NCBI RefSeq assembly: GCF_904528075.1
Contig: NZ_LR882035.1
Span: 2,480,001 to 2,544,000 of the forward strand
DNA length: 64,000 bases
Source of the DNA: Agreia sp. COWG
GTDB taxonomy: Bacteria > Actinomycetota > Actinomycetes > Actinomycetales > Microbacteriaceae
Direction: 5' to 3'
Positions within the stretch are counted from its first letter, which is position 1, and each line of letters opens with the position of its first letter. The position numbers were made by a program, and so were the translations under genes. A model generated the notes under the pieces. The model was not told the origin of the DNA and did not search any database. It saw nothing but the letters and a program-made list of their open reading frames with translations. Shown here piece by piece: positions 1 through 8,419 of this stretch.

Positions 1-2
1 AC

Positions 3-641
3 ACGGGGTTACGCCTGATCGAGGCCTTCCACGACCGCTACCACCCGCTGAGCACCGAGGTCGACGGGATCGTGGCCTCGGGCCGACTCGGCGAGATCAC
101 GTCGATACACGGCGACTTCTCCGCATCCATCGCCTTCGACCCCGCCTCGATCAGACACGACCCCGCGGTGGGCGGCGGCTCGCTCATGGATCTCGGCTGC
201 TACCCCGTGCACTGGGTGCGGGCAGCTATGAACACCGAGCCCGAGATTATGGATGCGACGGGCACGGTCAATTCGCTCGGCGCCGACCTCAGCATGGATG
301 CCTCACTGCGGTTCGCCTCGGGAGCGACCGGCCGCATCAGCTGCACGATGGTCGACGGCACCGCGCTGAACTCCTCGCTCGACATCGTCGGCACGCTCGG
401 TACGCTGCACGTCGACAATATGGTCTTTCCGTCGAAGGGCCACACGCTGAGCGAGACGCGAGACGGCGTCACCCGCAACTGGACCGTCGGCGGCCTCGAG
501 ACCTACGACCACCAGCTCAAGGCTGTGGTGACGGCGCTCGAGAGCGGCGAGCGGTTGCCCACCGAGGGCATCGACTCGATCGCGAACATGCGGGCCATCG
601 ACGCCATCTACGCCGCGGCCGGATTCGACCGCTCGTTCTGA
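3..641 (+). CDS. Gfo/Idh/MocA-family oxidoreductase, C-terminal part
   Basis: The reading frame is open from the window edge, so only the last ~212 residues are present. The segment LIEAFHDRYHPL and the following beta-sheet-rich domain (GGGSLMDLGCY, residues such as D/H that usually lie near the active site) are typical of the substrate-binding C-terminal domain of NAD(P)-dependent sugar or inositol dehydrogenases of the Gfo/Idh/MocA family. The Rossmann domain with the GxGxxG motif must lie upstream of the window. The substrate cannot be told. It ends just before a convergent small gene. Family call is firm; function is inferred from family only. Confidence 0.85.
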   Translation, partial: TGLRLIEAFHDRYHPLSTEVDGIVASGRLGEITSIHGDFSASIAFDPASIRHDPAVGGGSLMDLGCYPVHWVRAAMNTEPEIMDATGTVNSLGADLSMDASLRFASGATGRISCTMVDGTALNSSLDIVGTLGTLHVDNMVFPSKGHTLSETRDGVTRNWTVGGLETYDHQLKAVVTALESGERLPTEGIDSIANMRAIDAIYAAAGFDRSF

Positions 642-653
642 ACCGTGCAGCGC

Positions 654-1163
654 TCAGTCGAGCGTGAGCACACTCGCCCGGTCGGCGAGATACGCGTCGA
701 GCGTCGAGCTGCCCCGTCCAGGGCTGCGCTGGTCCCAGTGCACGATCACGACCCCGTCGCGCACCGCCAAGGGCCCCTCACCTCGCAGCAGGCTGTCGTC
801 ATCGATGGCCAGGGGCAGATAACGGTGGTTCACCACCTCACCCTCCGGAAACTTTCCACGGGCAGCCGCCCTCCTGTCGTCTCGCCGTGCCTCGGCCTCT
901 GCCGAGCGGTTCGTGACGGCCCGAAAAGGCTCGATCGCCCGTGTCACGTCGCCCGTCTCGTAGACACCGCCGTCTCGATCGACGAGCAGCACGCCGAGTC
1001 GCCACACGCGTCCTGCGGGCATCAGCTTGGGTGCGCTGAACTTGGCGAGGCCGCGAGGCTCCCTCATCACCCCGAGGGCCTCATCGTGCACCCCGTTCTG
1101 CTCGAGGAAGGCGATCGTGCGATCCACGATCCGCCGCAGCTGCGCGGCCGGTGTCTCGTCCAT
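654..1163 (-). CDS. Hypothetical protein (169 aa)
   Basis: I do not recognise a family. The start chosen is the ATG giving MDETPAAQLRR; a longer in-frame extension to 1301 would overlap the divergent gene at 1204 and looks arginine-rich and non-native. The protein is soluble, with no signal peptide or membrane segment, and contains an alternation of short beta-like segments (VWRLGVLLVDRDGGVYE, VVIVHWDQ). A divergent gene starts 41 bases away, so the two probably share a promoter region. Function unknown. Confidence 0.65.
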   Translation of the reverse strand: MDETPAAQLRRIVDRTIAFLEQNGVHDEALGVMREPRGLAKFSAPKLMPAGRVWRLGVLLVDRDGGVYETGDVTRAIEPFRAVTNRSAEAEARRDDRRAAARGKFPEGEVVNHRYLPLAIDDDSLLRGEGPLAVRDGVVIVHWDQRSPGRGSSTLDAYLADRASVLTLD

Positions 1164-1203
1164 CCCTCGAGGATATGTCGGTGGCCGCTCGTACGATGGC
1201 AGC

Positions 1204-1794
1204 ATGACGGCCAGTGTTCGGGCGAACGCCTGCGGAATCGTGCTGGGCGGCGATGTCGCGCTCCCGTGTCTCCGGCAGGTTCCGGCTGGTGCAGCCCTCA
1301 ATCTCTGCGCGCAGCACCTGCTCGAGGCCTACGAGGCCGTGGCGGGCGAGGTGGGGGTCACCGACGTTCTGCCCTCCCCCTGCATCGCGTGCGGCTCGCG
1401 CCTGGGCGTGCGCTACGCATTCGGCTGGCTCTGCGCCGTGTGCGAGTGGCGCTACGGCGAGATGCCCGATGCCGAGTGGGCGCCTCCTCGGGTCGATGTC
1501 GTGTACTACATCGGCTACGGCGACCGCGTGAAGATCGGCACCTCGAGCAACCCCCGGGCGAGGCTCGCCCAGCTCTCGTACGAGCGGCTACTCGCCTTCG
1601 AGCACGGCGACCGCTCGCGTGAGCAGCGCCGCCACGCCCAGTTCGCCACTCATCGCATCGGGCGAGGAGAGTGGTTCGAGGCGAACGACGATCTGAGCCG
1701 CCACATCGAGACGCTGAGCGCCGGCGTCGACGACCCGTGGAGCCTCTACCAGCGCTGGCTCAGCGAGGCGATCGCGGCGGCAACGCCGCGCTGA
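1204..1794 (+). CDS. GIY-YIG-like (T5orf172/MUG113-type) protein with zinc ribbon
   Basis: The protein of about 196 residues has a middle CxxC...CxxC arrangement (CIACGSRLG and WLCAVC, ~residues 60-80) that resembles a small zinc ribbon, followed by VYYIGYGDRVKIGTSSNPRARL, the pattern of a T5orf172/MUG113-type GIY-YIG nuclease fold in which the YIG strand leads to a KIG-S-NP-RL segment. Such domains occur in phage-related and host DNA-binding proteins of largely unknown role. Start set at the ATG of MTASVRANACG, just downstream of the divergent gene. A nuclease activity is plausible but unproven. Confidence 0.7.
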   Translation: MTASVRANACGIVLGGDVALPCLRQVPAGAALNLCAQHLLEAYEAVAGEVGVTDVLPSPCIACGSRLGVRYAFGWLCAVCEWRYGEMPDAEWAPPRVDVVYYIGYGDRVKIGTSSNPRARLAQLSYERLLAFEHGDRSREQRRHAQFATHRIGRGEWFEANDDLSRHIETLSAGVDDPWSLYQRWLSEAIAAATPR

Positions 1795-1803
1795 TGTCGA
1801 CGG

Positions 1804-2820
1804 CTACGCCGACTCCCTCTTCACCAACTCAGTCGGCAGGGTGATGGCCGCGGCGGGCTGCCCGTCGATGACCTGCAGCAGCAGCCGCACCATCTCGTGG
1901 CTGATGCGCTCGAACGGCTGGCGCATCGTCGTGAGGGTCGGATCGGTCGAGAGGGCCACCGGCGAATCGTCGAAGCCGACGAGGGCCACATCGGTCGGCA
2001 CACGGCGTCCGGATGCCTTGAGCACGTCGAGCGCACCCGTCGCCATGAGGTCGTTGCCCGCGAAGACGGCATCGATGTCGGGAGCCCGGTCGAGGATCGC
2101 GCGCATGGCGGCGGCGCCACTGGCCCGACTGTAGTCGCCGACCTCGATGAGCGTCTCATCGAGATCGTCTGCCAGCTGCTCGCGGTAGCCGGCGAGCCGG
2201 CCGGTGCCACCCGAGGTGTCGAGCGGGCCGGTGATGGTGGCGATGCGGCGACGCCCCTCGCCCACCAGGTACTCCACGGCGTCGCGGGCACCGGCCGCGT
2301 CGTCTGCCGATACGTAGCCGATCTTGCGCTCGAAGCCGAGCGGAATGCCGCACGCGATGGCCGGAACGCGGGCCGCGACGAGCTCGGCCATGAACTCCTG
2401 CCGGCCGCGGTGGGAGGAGACCAGCAGCACTCCGTCGACGTGGCCGGCGGTGATGAAGTCGGTGGCGCGGCGCTGTTCCGCATCCGACCCCGCCATCAGC
2501 AGAACGAGGGGCATGTCCTTCTCGGCGAGCGCCTGGGCGGCGCCGCGCATGAGCACGGAGAAGTTCGGGTCTTCGAACAGGCGCTCGTGCGACTCGGTGA
2601 GCAGGAAGGCGATGGAATTGGCCTTCGACGTGGCGAGGCTGCGGGCGTGCGGGTTGATGCGGTAGCCGGTCTTCTTGATCGCCGCATTGACGGCGACCAG
2701 AGCATCTGGAGATACCCAGTGCCCGCCGTTGAGCACCCGCGACACCGTTCCCCTCGACACCCCGGCGGCGAGTGCGACGTCGTCAATCGTGGGCCTGCGC
2801 CGAGAGGGGGTATCTGCCAC
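1804..2820 (-). CDS. LacI-family transcriptional regulator of the galactan/sugar ABC operon
   Basis: A 338-residue LacI-type repressor. The N-terminal helix-turn-helix is clear (TIDDVALAAGVSRGTVSRVLNG, broken over residues ~10-31), followed by the hinge NPHARSLATSK and the periplasmic-binding-protein-like sensor domain (VDGVLLVSSH, AVFAGNDLMATGAL, VALVGFDDSP). The start is the GTG at 2820, 26 bases after the preceding permease gene; no better ATG is available. It is the last gene of the importer operon, so it probably represses that operon and the divergent beta-galactosidase. The inverted repeat at 6207-6225 is the best candidate operator. The inducer is inferred to be a galacto-oligosaccharide. 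Confidence 0.9.
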   Translation of the reverse strand: MADTPSRRRPTIDDVALAAGVSRGTVSRVLNGGHWVSPDALVAVNAAIKKTGYRINPHARSLATSKANSIAFLLTESHERLFEDPNFSVLMRGAAQALAEKDMPLVLLMAGSDAEQRRATDFITAGHVDGVLLVSSHRGRQEFMAELVAARVPAIACGIPLGFERKIGYVSADDAAGARDAVEYLVGEGRRRIATITGPLDTSGGTGRLAGYREQLADDLDETLIEVGDYSRASGAAAMRAILDRAPDIDAVFAGNDLMATGALDVLKASGRRVPTDVALVGFDDSPVALSTDPTLTTMRQPFERISHEMVRLLLQVIDGQPAAAITLPTELVKRESA

Positions 2821-2846
2821 GGCCCCAGCATAGGGTGCCCGCGCGG

Positions 2847-3767
2847 TCACGCCTTGACTGCGCCGGCCGCGAGGTCGACCTTCCAGAATCTCTGCAGCAC
2901 CAGGAACAGCGCGATGAGCGGAATGATCGACAGCAGCGCACCCGTGATCACCAGCGTGTACAGCGACGGTGCGGACGCCCCTTGGTTCAGCAAGCCGTTC
3001 AGCCCCACGGTGATGGGAAAGAGCGTGTCGGAACCCAGCATGATGTACGGCAGCATGAAGTTGTTCCAGACCGCCACGAACTGGAACAGGAAGATCGTGA
3101 CCAGTCCCGGCAGCATCATCGGAAGAGCGATACGGCTGAAGATGCCCATCTCGCTGGCCCCCTCGGTGCGGGCGGCCTCGATCACCTCGGTGGGCACGGA
3201 GGCGGCCGAATAGATGCGGGCCAGATAGATGCCGTAGGGGCTGATGATCTGCGGCAGCAGCACAGCCCAGTAGGTGTTGGTCAGGCCGACCTGCGCCATG
3301 AGGAAGTACTGGGGAATGGCCAGGATGACGCCGGGCACCAGCACCCCCATGAGCAGGATGCGGAATACCATGCTCTTTCCGGGGAAGGTGAACTTCGCGA
3401 GCACGTAGCCCGAGATGGCGGAGACGTAGGTGGAGAGCACAGCGCCGACGCCGGCGTAGAGGGCCGTGTTGAGCATCCAGCGCCAATAGAGGCCGTCGCG
3501 ATACTGCGTGAGCTCCACGATGTTGTCCCAGAGGTGCGTACTCGGAGCCAGGGTGAAGGTGGAGAACAGCTCGGCGCCGCTCTTGGTCGACGCCATGAGC
3601 ACCCAGAAGACAGGGAACAGGCAGTAGATGGCACCGACGAGAAGGATGCCGGTCGACAGCGGGCTGACGCGCACCTTGTCGCGCCCGGTCCTGCCGAGGG
3701 GGCCGGATGCCTTGGGTCGCGTGGTGACGGATGCCTTGCGGGATGTCGCGCGGGTGATGGTGGTCAT
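2847..3767 (-). CDS. Carbohydrate ABC transporter permease (MalG-type)
   Basis: A 306-residue inner-membrane subunit of a CUT1 sugar importer. Six hydrophobic segments are visible, beginning with GILLVGAIYCLFPVFWVLMA, and the cytoplasmic EAA loop (EAARTEGASEMGIFSRIALP) that docks to the ATPase is intact. The ATG at 3767 is chosen because it lies one base after the stop of the upstream permease, implying translational coupling. No ATP-binding subunit is encoded in this operon, which is usual for actinobacterial CUT1 systems sharing an MsiK-like ATPase elsewhere. Confidence 0.92.
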   Translation of the reverse strand: MTTITRATSRKASVTTRPKASGPLGRTGRDKVRVSPLSTGILLVGAIYCLFPVFWVLMASTKSGAELFSTFTLAPSTHLWDNIVELTQYRDGLYWRWMLNTALYAGVGAVLSTYVSAISGYVLAKFTFPGKSMVFRILLMGVLVPGVILAIPQYFLMAQVGLTNTYWAVLLPQIISPYGIYLARIYSAASVPTEVIEAARTEGASEMGIFSRIALPMMLPGLVTIFLFQFVAVWNNFMLPYIMLGSDTLFPITVGLNGLLNQGASAPSLYTLVITGALLSIIPLIALFLVLQRFWKVDLAAGAVKA

Positions 3768-3768
3768 G

Positions 3769-4734
3769 TCAGTCTTCCTGTCCGAAGGCGCGCTTCTGAA
3801 CAATGCGGAGGAACAGGAACGAGACGGCGAAGGTCGCCAACGCGATCACGATGCTCGTCGCTGATGCGGAGTAGATGTCGTCGCGGGTGAAGGCGTCGCG
3901 GTAGACGAGCATGAGGGGCGACCAGCTCGTGGAGAGGCTGTTCGTGAGCGGGCGCAGTGTCGTGGGCTCGGCGAACACCTGGAGGGTCGCGATCATGGAG
4001 AACAGCGCGGTCATCACCAGGGCCGGCGCGATGATCGGGATCTTGATGCGCAGGGCGATCTGCACCTCGGAGGCACCGTCGATCGTCGCGGCCTCGTAGA
4101 TCTCGCTGGGCACGGCCTTCAGTGACGTGTACATCACGATCATGTTGAAGCCGACGCCACCCCACAGGGCGATGTTGGCGAGCGCGAAGATGATCAGCTG
4201 GCTCGACAGGAGTGTCGGCACATCCCAGCCGAGCTGTGAGAACACGTAGTAGAAGGGGCTCACTGCGGGCAGGTAGAGGAATCCCCACAGCAGCGAGCTG
4301 ATGACGGCCGGAACCGCGTAGGGCAGAAAGATCGAGACCCGAGAGAACGTCGCGCCACGGGTTCGCTTGGAGTCGAGCAGCAGAGCGAACAGCAACGCGA
4401 GAATCAGCATGGTGGGGATGAGAACGACACCGTAGAGCAGCACCCGGCCCACGCTGGCACCGAACTCTGGATCGGTGAACGCGCTGATGTAGTTCTCGAA
4501 GCCGGCGAATGCCTGGGTCTGCGACCCTGAGCCGAGTCCGAGACCCACCACCTTCTTCTTCTGGAAGCTGAGGAACAGCGTGTAGACGATGGGAGCCGCC
4601 ATGAAGAGCACGAACAGCACGATGCCCGGAGCGAGCATGGCGTAGGCGTTGCGGGTGATGGCCCGCTGGTTGCGCGAGCTCTTCGGCCTGGTGCGGCGGG
4701 CACGGGGCCGAGCGGGGTCGTCGAGGGTGGTCAC
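3769..4734 (-). CDS. Carbohydrate ABC transporter permease (MalF-type)
   Basis: A 321-residue membrane subunit that pairs with the downstream MalG-type subunit. The basic N-terminal tail (residues 1-35) is followed by six membrane segments, and the EAA loop (EAATIDGASEVQIALRIKIP) is present. The start is the GTG at 4734, preceded by a GGAG ribosome-binding site about eight bases upstream; an upstream ATG at 4800 is possible but would lie in the intergenic gap of 99 bases behind the binding-protein gene. Known role of the family: translocation pore for oligosaccharide import. Confidence 0.92.
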   Translation of the reverse strand: MTTLDDPARPRARRTRPKSSRNQRAITRNAYAMLAPGIVLFVLFMAAPIVYTLFLSFQKKKVVGLGLGSGSQTQAFAGFENYISAFTDPEFGASVGRVLLYGVVLIPTMLILALLFALLLDSKRTRGATFSRVSIFLPYAVPAVISSLLWGFLYLPAVSPFYYVFSQLGWDVPTLLSSQLIIFALANIALWGGVGFNMIVMYTSLKAVPSEIYEAATIDGASEVQIALRIKIPIIAPALVMTALFSMIATLQVFAEPTTLRPLTNSLSTSWSPLMLVYRDAFTRDDIYSASATSIVIALATFAVSFLFLRIVQKRAFGQED

Positions 4735-4833
4735 GGACTGCTCCGAATCTGAAAACGAGAGAACAAGCGAGGAGAACGAACGGGTTCGAGCCCGAGGCAC
4801 CGACCGACAGGGCCGATGCCTCGGGCGAGACGA

Positions 4834-6132
4834 CTACTTGACCGTGAAACCGCTCTTCGTCAGGTCGTCGATGGTGATGCTCTGCATCTGGGTGACCGCG
4901 TCGAGGAATGCGCTCTTCGACTTCGCCTCTGCGGCCTTCGCGAACTCGTCGTTGTAGGCGCTGTAGGCCACGTTCACGTTCGGTCCGTAGGTGAATGGCT
5001 GCACCGACTGCGCAGCCTTCGCCGCCACGTCGTAGAAGTCGGACTGCTGCGAGAAGAACGCCGGGGGCGCGGTCAGCGCGGCCGCGGCCTGCTCGGTGTC
5101 GGCGGGGTAGATGCCGGCGGTGTCGATCAGCGACTGCACGCCTTCCTTGCTCGTGTTGAGCCAGGTGATGAACTTCAGTGCCTCTTTCGGGTGCTTCGAC
5201 TGCGTCGTGACGCCGGTCGACGAGCCTCCCCAGTTGCCATTCGCAGGCTTGGCCGCGTCCCACTGCGGCAGTTGGGCTGCTGTCCACTTGCCGCTGGTGT
5301 CCGGAGCGTTGCCGCCGAGCACTCCCGGTGCCCAGACCGACGAGATCCAGCCGACCTGCGAGCCGTCGTTCAGACCCGCATTCCACTCGGGCGTGTACAT
5401 GGGCTTGTTGTCGATCGCCCCCGACTCGACGAGTCCGCCCCAGTACTCGGCGACCTTCTGGGTGGGGGTCTTGTCGATGTCGACGCCCCAGGCGTCGTTG
5501 TCGATAGACCACCACGAGGCCCCCGCCTGCTGCGCGAGGCCAGTGAACCAGCCGGCGTCGTTCGCCGAGAACGTGCCGAGGAACTTGGTGGGATCGGCGG
5601 CGTGCAGGGCGGCCGCCGTCGTGGCGTACTCGTCCCACGTGGTGGGGATACTGAGGCCGTACTGGGCCAGGATGTCTGCGCGGTAGTAGGCCATCATCGG
5701 CCCGGTGTCCTGCGGCACGGCGTAGAGCGCGTCGCCGCCCAGAGTCACGGAATCCCAGACGCTCGACGGGAAGCTCGACTTGAGGTCGTTGCCGCCGTCG
5801 GAGATGTCGGCCAGGGCATCGGCGCCCACGAGGGTCGGCAGCTTCTGATACTCGGCCTGGATCATGTCGGGGGCCCCACTGCCTGCCTTGATCGCGGTCA
5901 GCAGCTTGGTGATCGCGGGGTCGCCGCCATCCTGTTTGTTGACCGTCACGTGGATGTCGGGATTCTCCTTGTTCCAGACATCGACGACCTTGTCGAGGTT
6001 GGGTGCCCAGGCCCAGTACGTGAGGTCCACAGGGCCGGACGACTCACCCCCGGAATCGGCCGAACATCCTGCCGTGAGCAGGGCCATGGCCGCGATGGTC
6101 GCGACCGCTCCTATGCGAAACGATGTGCGCAT
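4834..6132 (-). CDS. Sugar-binding lipoprotein of the ABC importer
   Basis: A 432-residue extracellular solute-binding protein. The signal peptide ends with the lipobox LTAGC (Cys ~23), so the mature protein is membrane-anchored by lipid. The typical family-1 solute-binding start VDLTYWAWAPNLDKVVDVWN follows. The ATG at 6132 has a very strong AAGGAGGA site at the proper spacing. It is the first gene of the importer operon (binding protein, two permeases, LacI). Neighbouring GH42 and GH53 enzymes suggest galacto-oligosaccharides as ligand; this is inference from context. Confidence 0.93.
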   Translation of the reverse strand: MRTSFRIGAVATIAAMALLTAGCSADSGGESSGPVDLTYWAWAPNLDKVVDVWNKENPDIHVTVNKQDGGDPAITKLLTAIKAGSGAPDMIQAEYQKLPTLVGADALADISDGGNDLKSSFPSSVWDSVTLGGDALYAVPQDTGPMMAYYRADILAQYGLSIPTTWDEYATTAAALHAADPTKFLGTFSANDAGWFTGLAQQAGASWWSIDNDAWGVDIDKTPTQKVAEYWGGLVESGAIDNKPMYTPEWNAGLNDGSQVGWISSVWAPGVLGGNAPDTSGKWTAAQLPQWDAAKPANGNWGGSSTGVTTQSKHPKEALKFITWLNTSKEGVQSLIDTAGIYPADTEQAAAALTAPPAFFSQQSDFYDVAAKAAQSVQPFTYGPNVNVAYSAYNDEFAKAAEAKSKSAFLDAVTQMQSITIDDLTKSGFTVK

Positions 6133-6206
6133 TCGTCCTCCTTGATGAAAGCAACTGTGGTGCAAAGCGCGGCCTGGTCACCTTCGACGACTCGCGAAAA
6201 AGCGAC

Positions 6207-6225
6207 AGAACCTGTGAGCGGTTCT
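6207..6225. promoter_or_regulatory. Probable LacI-type operator between the importer and GH42 gene
   Basis: A perfect inverted repeat AGAACC-N7-GGTTCT. It lies directly downstream of the minus-strand promoter hexamers, where a bound repressor would block initiation of the importer operon. The likely ligand is the LacI protein encoded at 1804-2820. Confidence 0.55.
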
Positions 6226-6254
6226 AGTAATTCATACAAACTAATTCCTGTCAA
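6226..6254 (-). promoter_or_regulatory. Probable promoter of the sugar importer operon
   Basis: On the minus strand a perfect -35 hexamer TTGACA (6254-6249) is followed after 17 bases by ATTACT (6231-6226), an acceptable -10. Transcription would begin inside the operator at 6207-6225 and run into the binding-protein gene 75 bases further. Confidence 0.5.
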
Positions 6255-6328
6255 CAATGAATGAGTCTCTGGTTTTGCTGTGAATGCCTGTGATAGAACT
6301 GTGACCGCACACAGTCGAGGAGACAGCA

Positions 6329-8356
6329 ATGACGATGTACACGCAGCTCGAAAAGGGCACCTTCATTCCCGGCCGCCGCGAGGTTCGCTATGGCGGTGAT
6401 TACAACCCCGAGCAGTGGAACCGCGAGACCTGGCTCGAAGACATCGAGCTCATGCGGCACGCCGGCGTCAACCTGGTGAGCGTGGGCATCTTCTCGTGGG
6501 TGATGGTCGAGCCCCGCGAAAGAGAGTACGACTTCACCTTCCTCGACGAGATCCTCGAGTTGCTGGGCGCCGCAGACATCGACGTCGACCTCGGCACGCC
6601 GACCGCGGCTCCCCCGGCCTGGTTCTGGGCGAAATACCCGGATGCCCACCCCGTGACCCGTGAGGGCGTGCGGCTCGGCAACGGCAGCCGAGGCATGGTG
6701 AGCCCGAGCTCGCCCGAGTACCGCCGGGCAGCCGTCGCGGTCACAGAACAGCTGGCCGCGCGCTACGGCTCGCATCCCGCTGTGATCATGTGGCACGTGC
6801 ACAACGAGTACGGAGCGCCCATCAGCGACAGCTACGACGACTACTCCGTCGCCGCGTTCCGCACGTGGCTCGAGGGGCGCTACGGAACCCTCGAGGCGCT
6901 CAACGCGGCCTGGGGAACGGCATTCTGGGGCCAGGTCTATGGGGAATGGTCCGAGATCGACGCTCCTCGGCTCTCGGCGAGCGTGAGCAACCAGGCGCAG
7001 CGCCTCGACTTTCAGCGCTTCACGTCTGACGCGCTGCTCGAGTGCTTCATCGCGGAGCGCGACGCCATCCGGCGACATGCGCCCACGGCGCCGATCACGA
7101 CGAACTTCATGGCCACCAATTGCCCGTCGATCGACTACTGGAAGTGGGCGAAAGAGGTCGACATCGTGGCCAACGACCACTATCTGGTGGCGGAGCGCCT
7201 CGACAACCACGTGTTGCTGTCGATGGACGCCGACCTGTCTCGCTCGCTCGCTGGCGGCAGGCCCTGGATCTTGATGGAACACTCCACCTCGGCGGTGAAC
7301 TGGCAGCCGCGCAACATCGCGAAGCGCCGCGGCGAGCTCGCCCGCAACAGCCTCGCCCACTTCGCCCGGGGGGCCGACGCCGTGCTGTTCTTCCAATTCC
7401 GGGCCAGCCGCTACGGGGCGGAGAAGTTCCATTCGGCGATGCTGCCGCACGCCGGAACCTCGAGCCGCGTCTGGAAAGAGGTCGTGCAGCTCGGCGCCGA
7501 TCTCTCACGGCTGGGCGGTGCGCTCGGTTCGCGGGTGCAGGCGCGAGTCGCCATCGTCTGGAGCATCGAGTCGTTCTGGGCACTCGATCTCGAGTGGCGT
7601 CCGTCGGTCGAGCTGAACCACCGCGAGCGCCAGGAGGCCTTCTACGCAGCCCTCTGGGCGATGGGCGTGACCATCGACTTCGTGCACCCGAGCCACGAGC
7701 TGTCGGGCTACGACGCGGTGTTCGCACCGAGCCTCTACCTGCTCGACGCCGAGGGCGCAGCGAACATCGAGAGCTACGTCTCGGGCGGTGGCACGCTGGC
7801 CGTGTCGTACTTCTCGGGCATCGTCGGCACGAACGACGAGGTGCTGCCCGGTGCCTCGCCCGGCGCACTCCGCGAGGTGCTGGGGCTCGAGATCCAGGAG
7901 TTTTTGCCGCTGCGCGAGACCGAGACCGTGGTGCTCGACAACGGCTTCGGAACCGGAAGCGCCTGGAGTGAGGACGTGCTCGTGACGTCGGCCGAGGCCC
8001 TCGCGAGCTACGAGAGCGGTCCGGCCGCGGGCCAGCCGGCGATCACGCGCAACCGGCACGGCAGCGGGGATGCCTGGTACGTGTCGACGAAGATCGATGG
8101 TGCCGACCTGAGCGCGTTCATCGCGCAGGTACTCGAGAGCGCAGGGGTCGTCATCGGTGCGCCGCCGGCCGGCCTCGAGGTCGTGACCCGAGCGGGTGAC
8201 ACCGAGCAGTACACGTTCTTCATCAACCACTCGTCGGATGCGGCAACCGTCGCCTCACCGACGGGTGCCCGCGACGCGCTGACCGGCTCGGCCGCAGCGC
8301 CGGAGACGACCATTCCGGGTGACGGCTTCCGCATCCTGGTCTCGCCAGTCGGCTAG
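6329..8356 (+). CDS. GH42 beta-galactosidase
   Basis: A 675-residue cytoplasmic enzyme with no signal peptide. The N-terminal segment YGGDYNPEQW is the hallmark of GH42. The acid/base Glu is in WHVHNEYG (E160) and the nucleophile Glu in LMEHSTSAVNWQ (E317). The trimerisation and C-terminal beta domains follow, so length is normal. It hydrolyses terminal beta-galactosides from imported oligosaccharides. It is divergent from the importer operon and starts 64 bases before a secreted GH53 galactanase, which together define a galactan-degradation route. ATG 6329 is preceded by GAGGAG; an ATG six bases later is an alternative start. Confidence 0.95.
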   Translation: MTMYTQLEKGTFIPGRREVRYGGDYNPEQWNRETWLEDIELMRHAGVNLVSVGIFSWVMVEPREREYDFTFLDEILELLGAADIDVDLGTPTAAPPAWFWAKYPDAHPVTREGVRLGNGSRGMVSPSSPEYRRAAVAVTEQLAARYGSHPAVIMWHVHNEYGAPISDSYDDYSVAAFRTWLEGRYGTLEALNAAWGTAFWGQVYGEWSEIDAPRLSASVSNQAQRLDFQRFTSDALLECFIAERDAIRRHAPTAPITTNFMATNCPSIDYWKWAKEVDIVANDHYLVAERLDNHVLLSMDADLSRSLAGGRPWILMEHSTSAVNWQPRNIAKRRGELARNSLAHFARGADAVLFFQFRASRYGAEKFHSAMLPHAGTSSRVWKEVVQLGADLSRLGGALGSRVQARVAIVWSIESFWALDLEWRPSVELNHRERQEAFYAALWAMGVTIDFVHPSHELSGYDAVFAPSLYLLDAEGAANIESYVSGGGTLAVSYFSGIVGTNDEVLPGASPGALREVLGLEIQEFLPLRETETVVLDNGFGTGSAWSEDVLVTSAEALASYESGPAAGQPAITRNRHGSGDAWYVSTKIDGADLSAFIAQVLESAGVVIGAPPAGLEVVTRAGDTEQYTFFINHSSDAATVASPTGARDALTGSAAAPETTIPGDGFRILVSPVG

Positions 8357-8419
8357 CGCACCGCGCGCTCCACCCATCACCGCATCACCCGTCACCGCAT
8401 CACCCGTCAAGGAGGACGA

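Noticed and set aside
645..1622. Long + strand frame over the first hypothetical gene
   Set aside because: Arg-rich shadow of the genes at 654 and 1204; no ribosome-binding site or domain.
3764..6264. Long open frames opposite the ABC transporter genes
   Set aside because: They are GC-rich shadow frames (Arg/Gly/Pro-rich, no motifs) on or against clear transporter genes.
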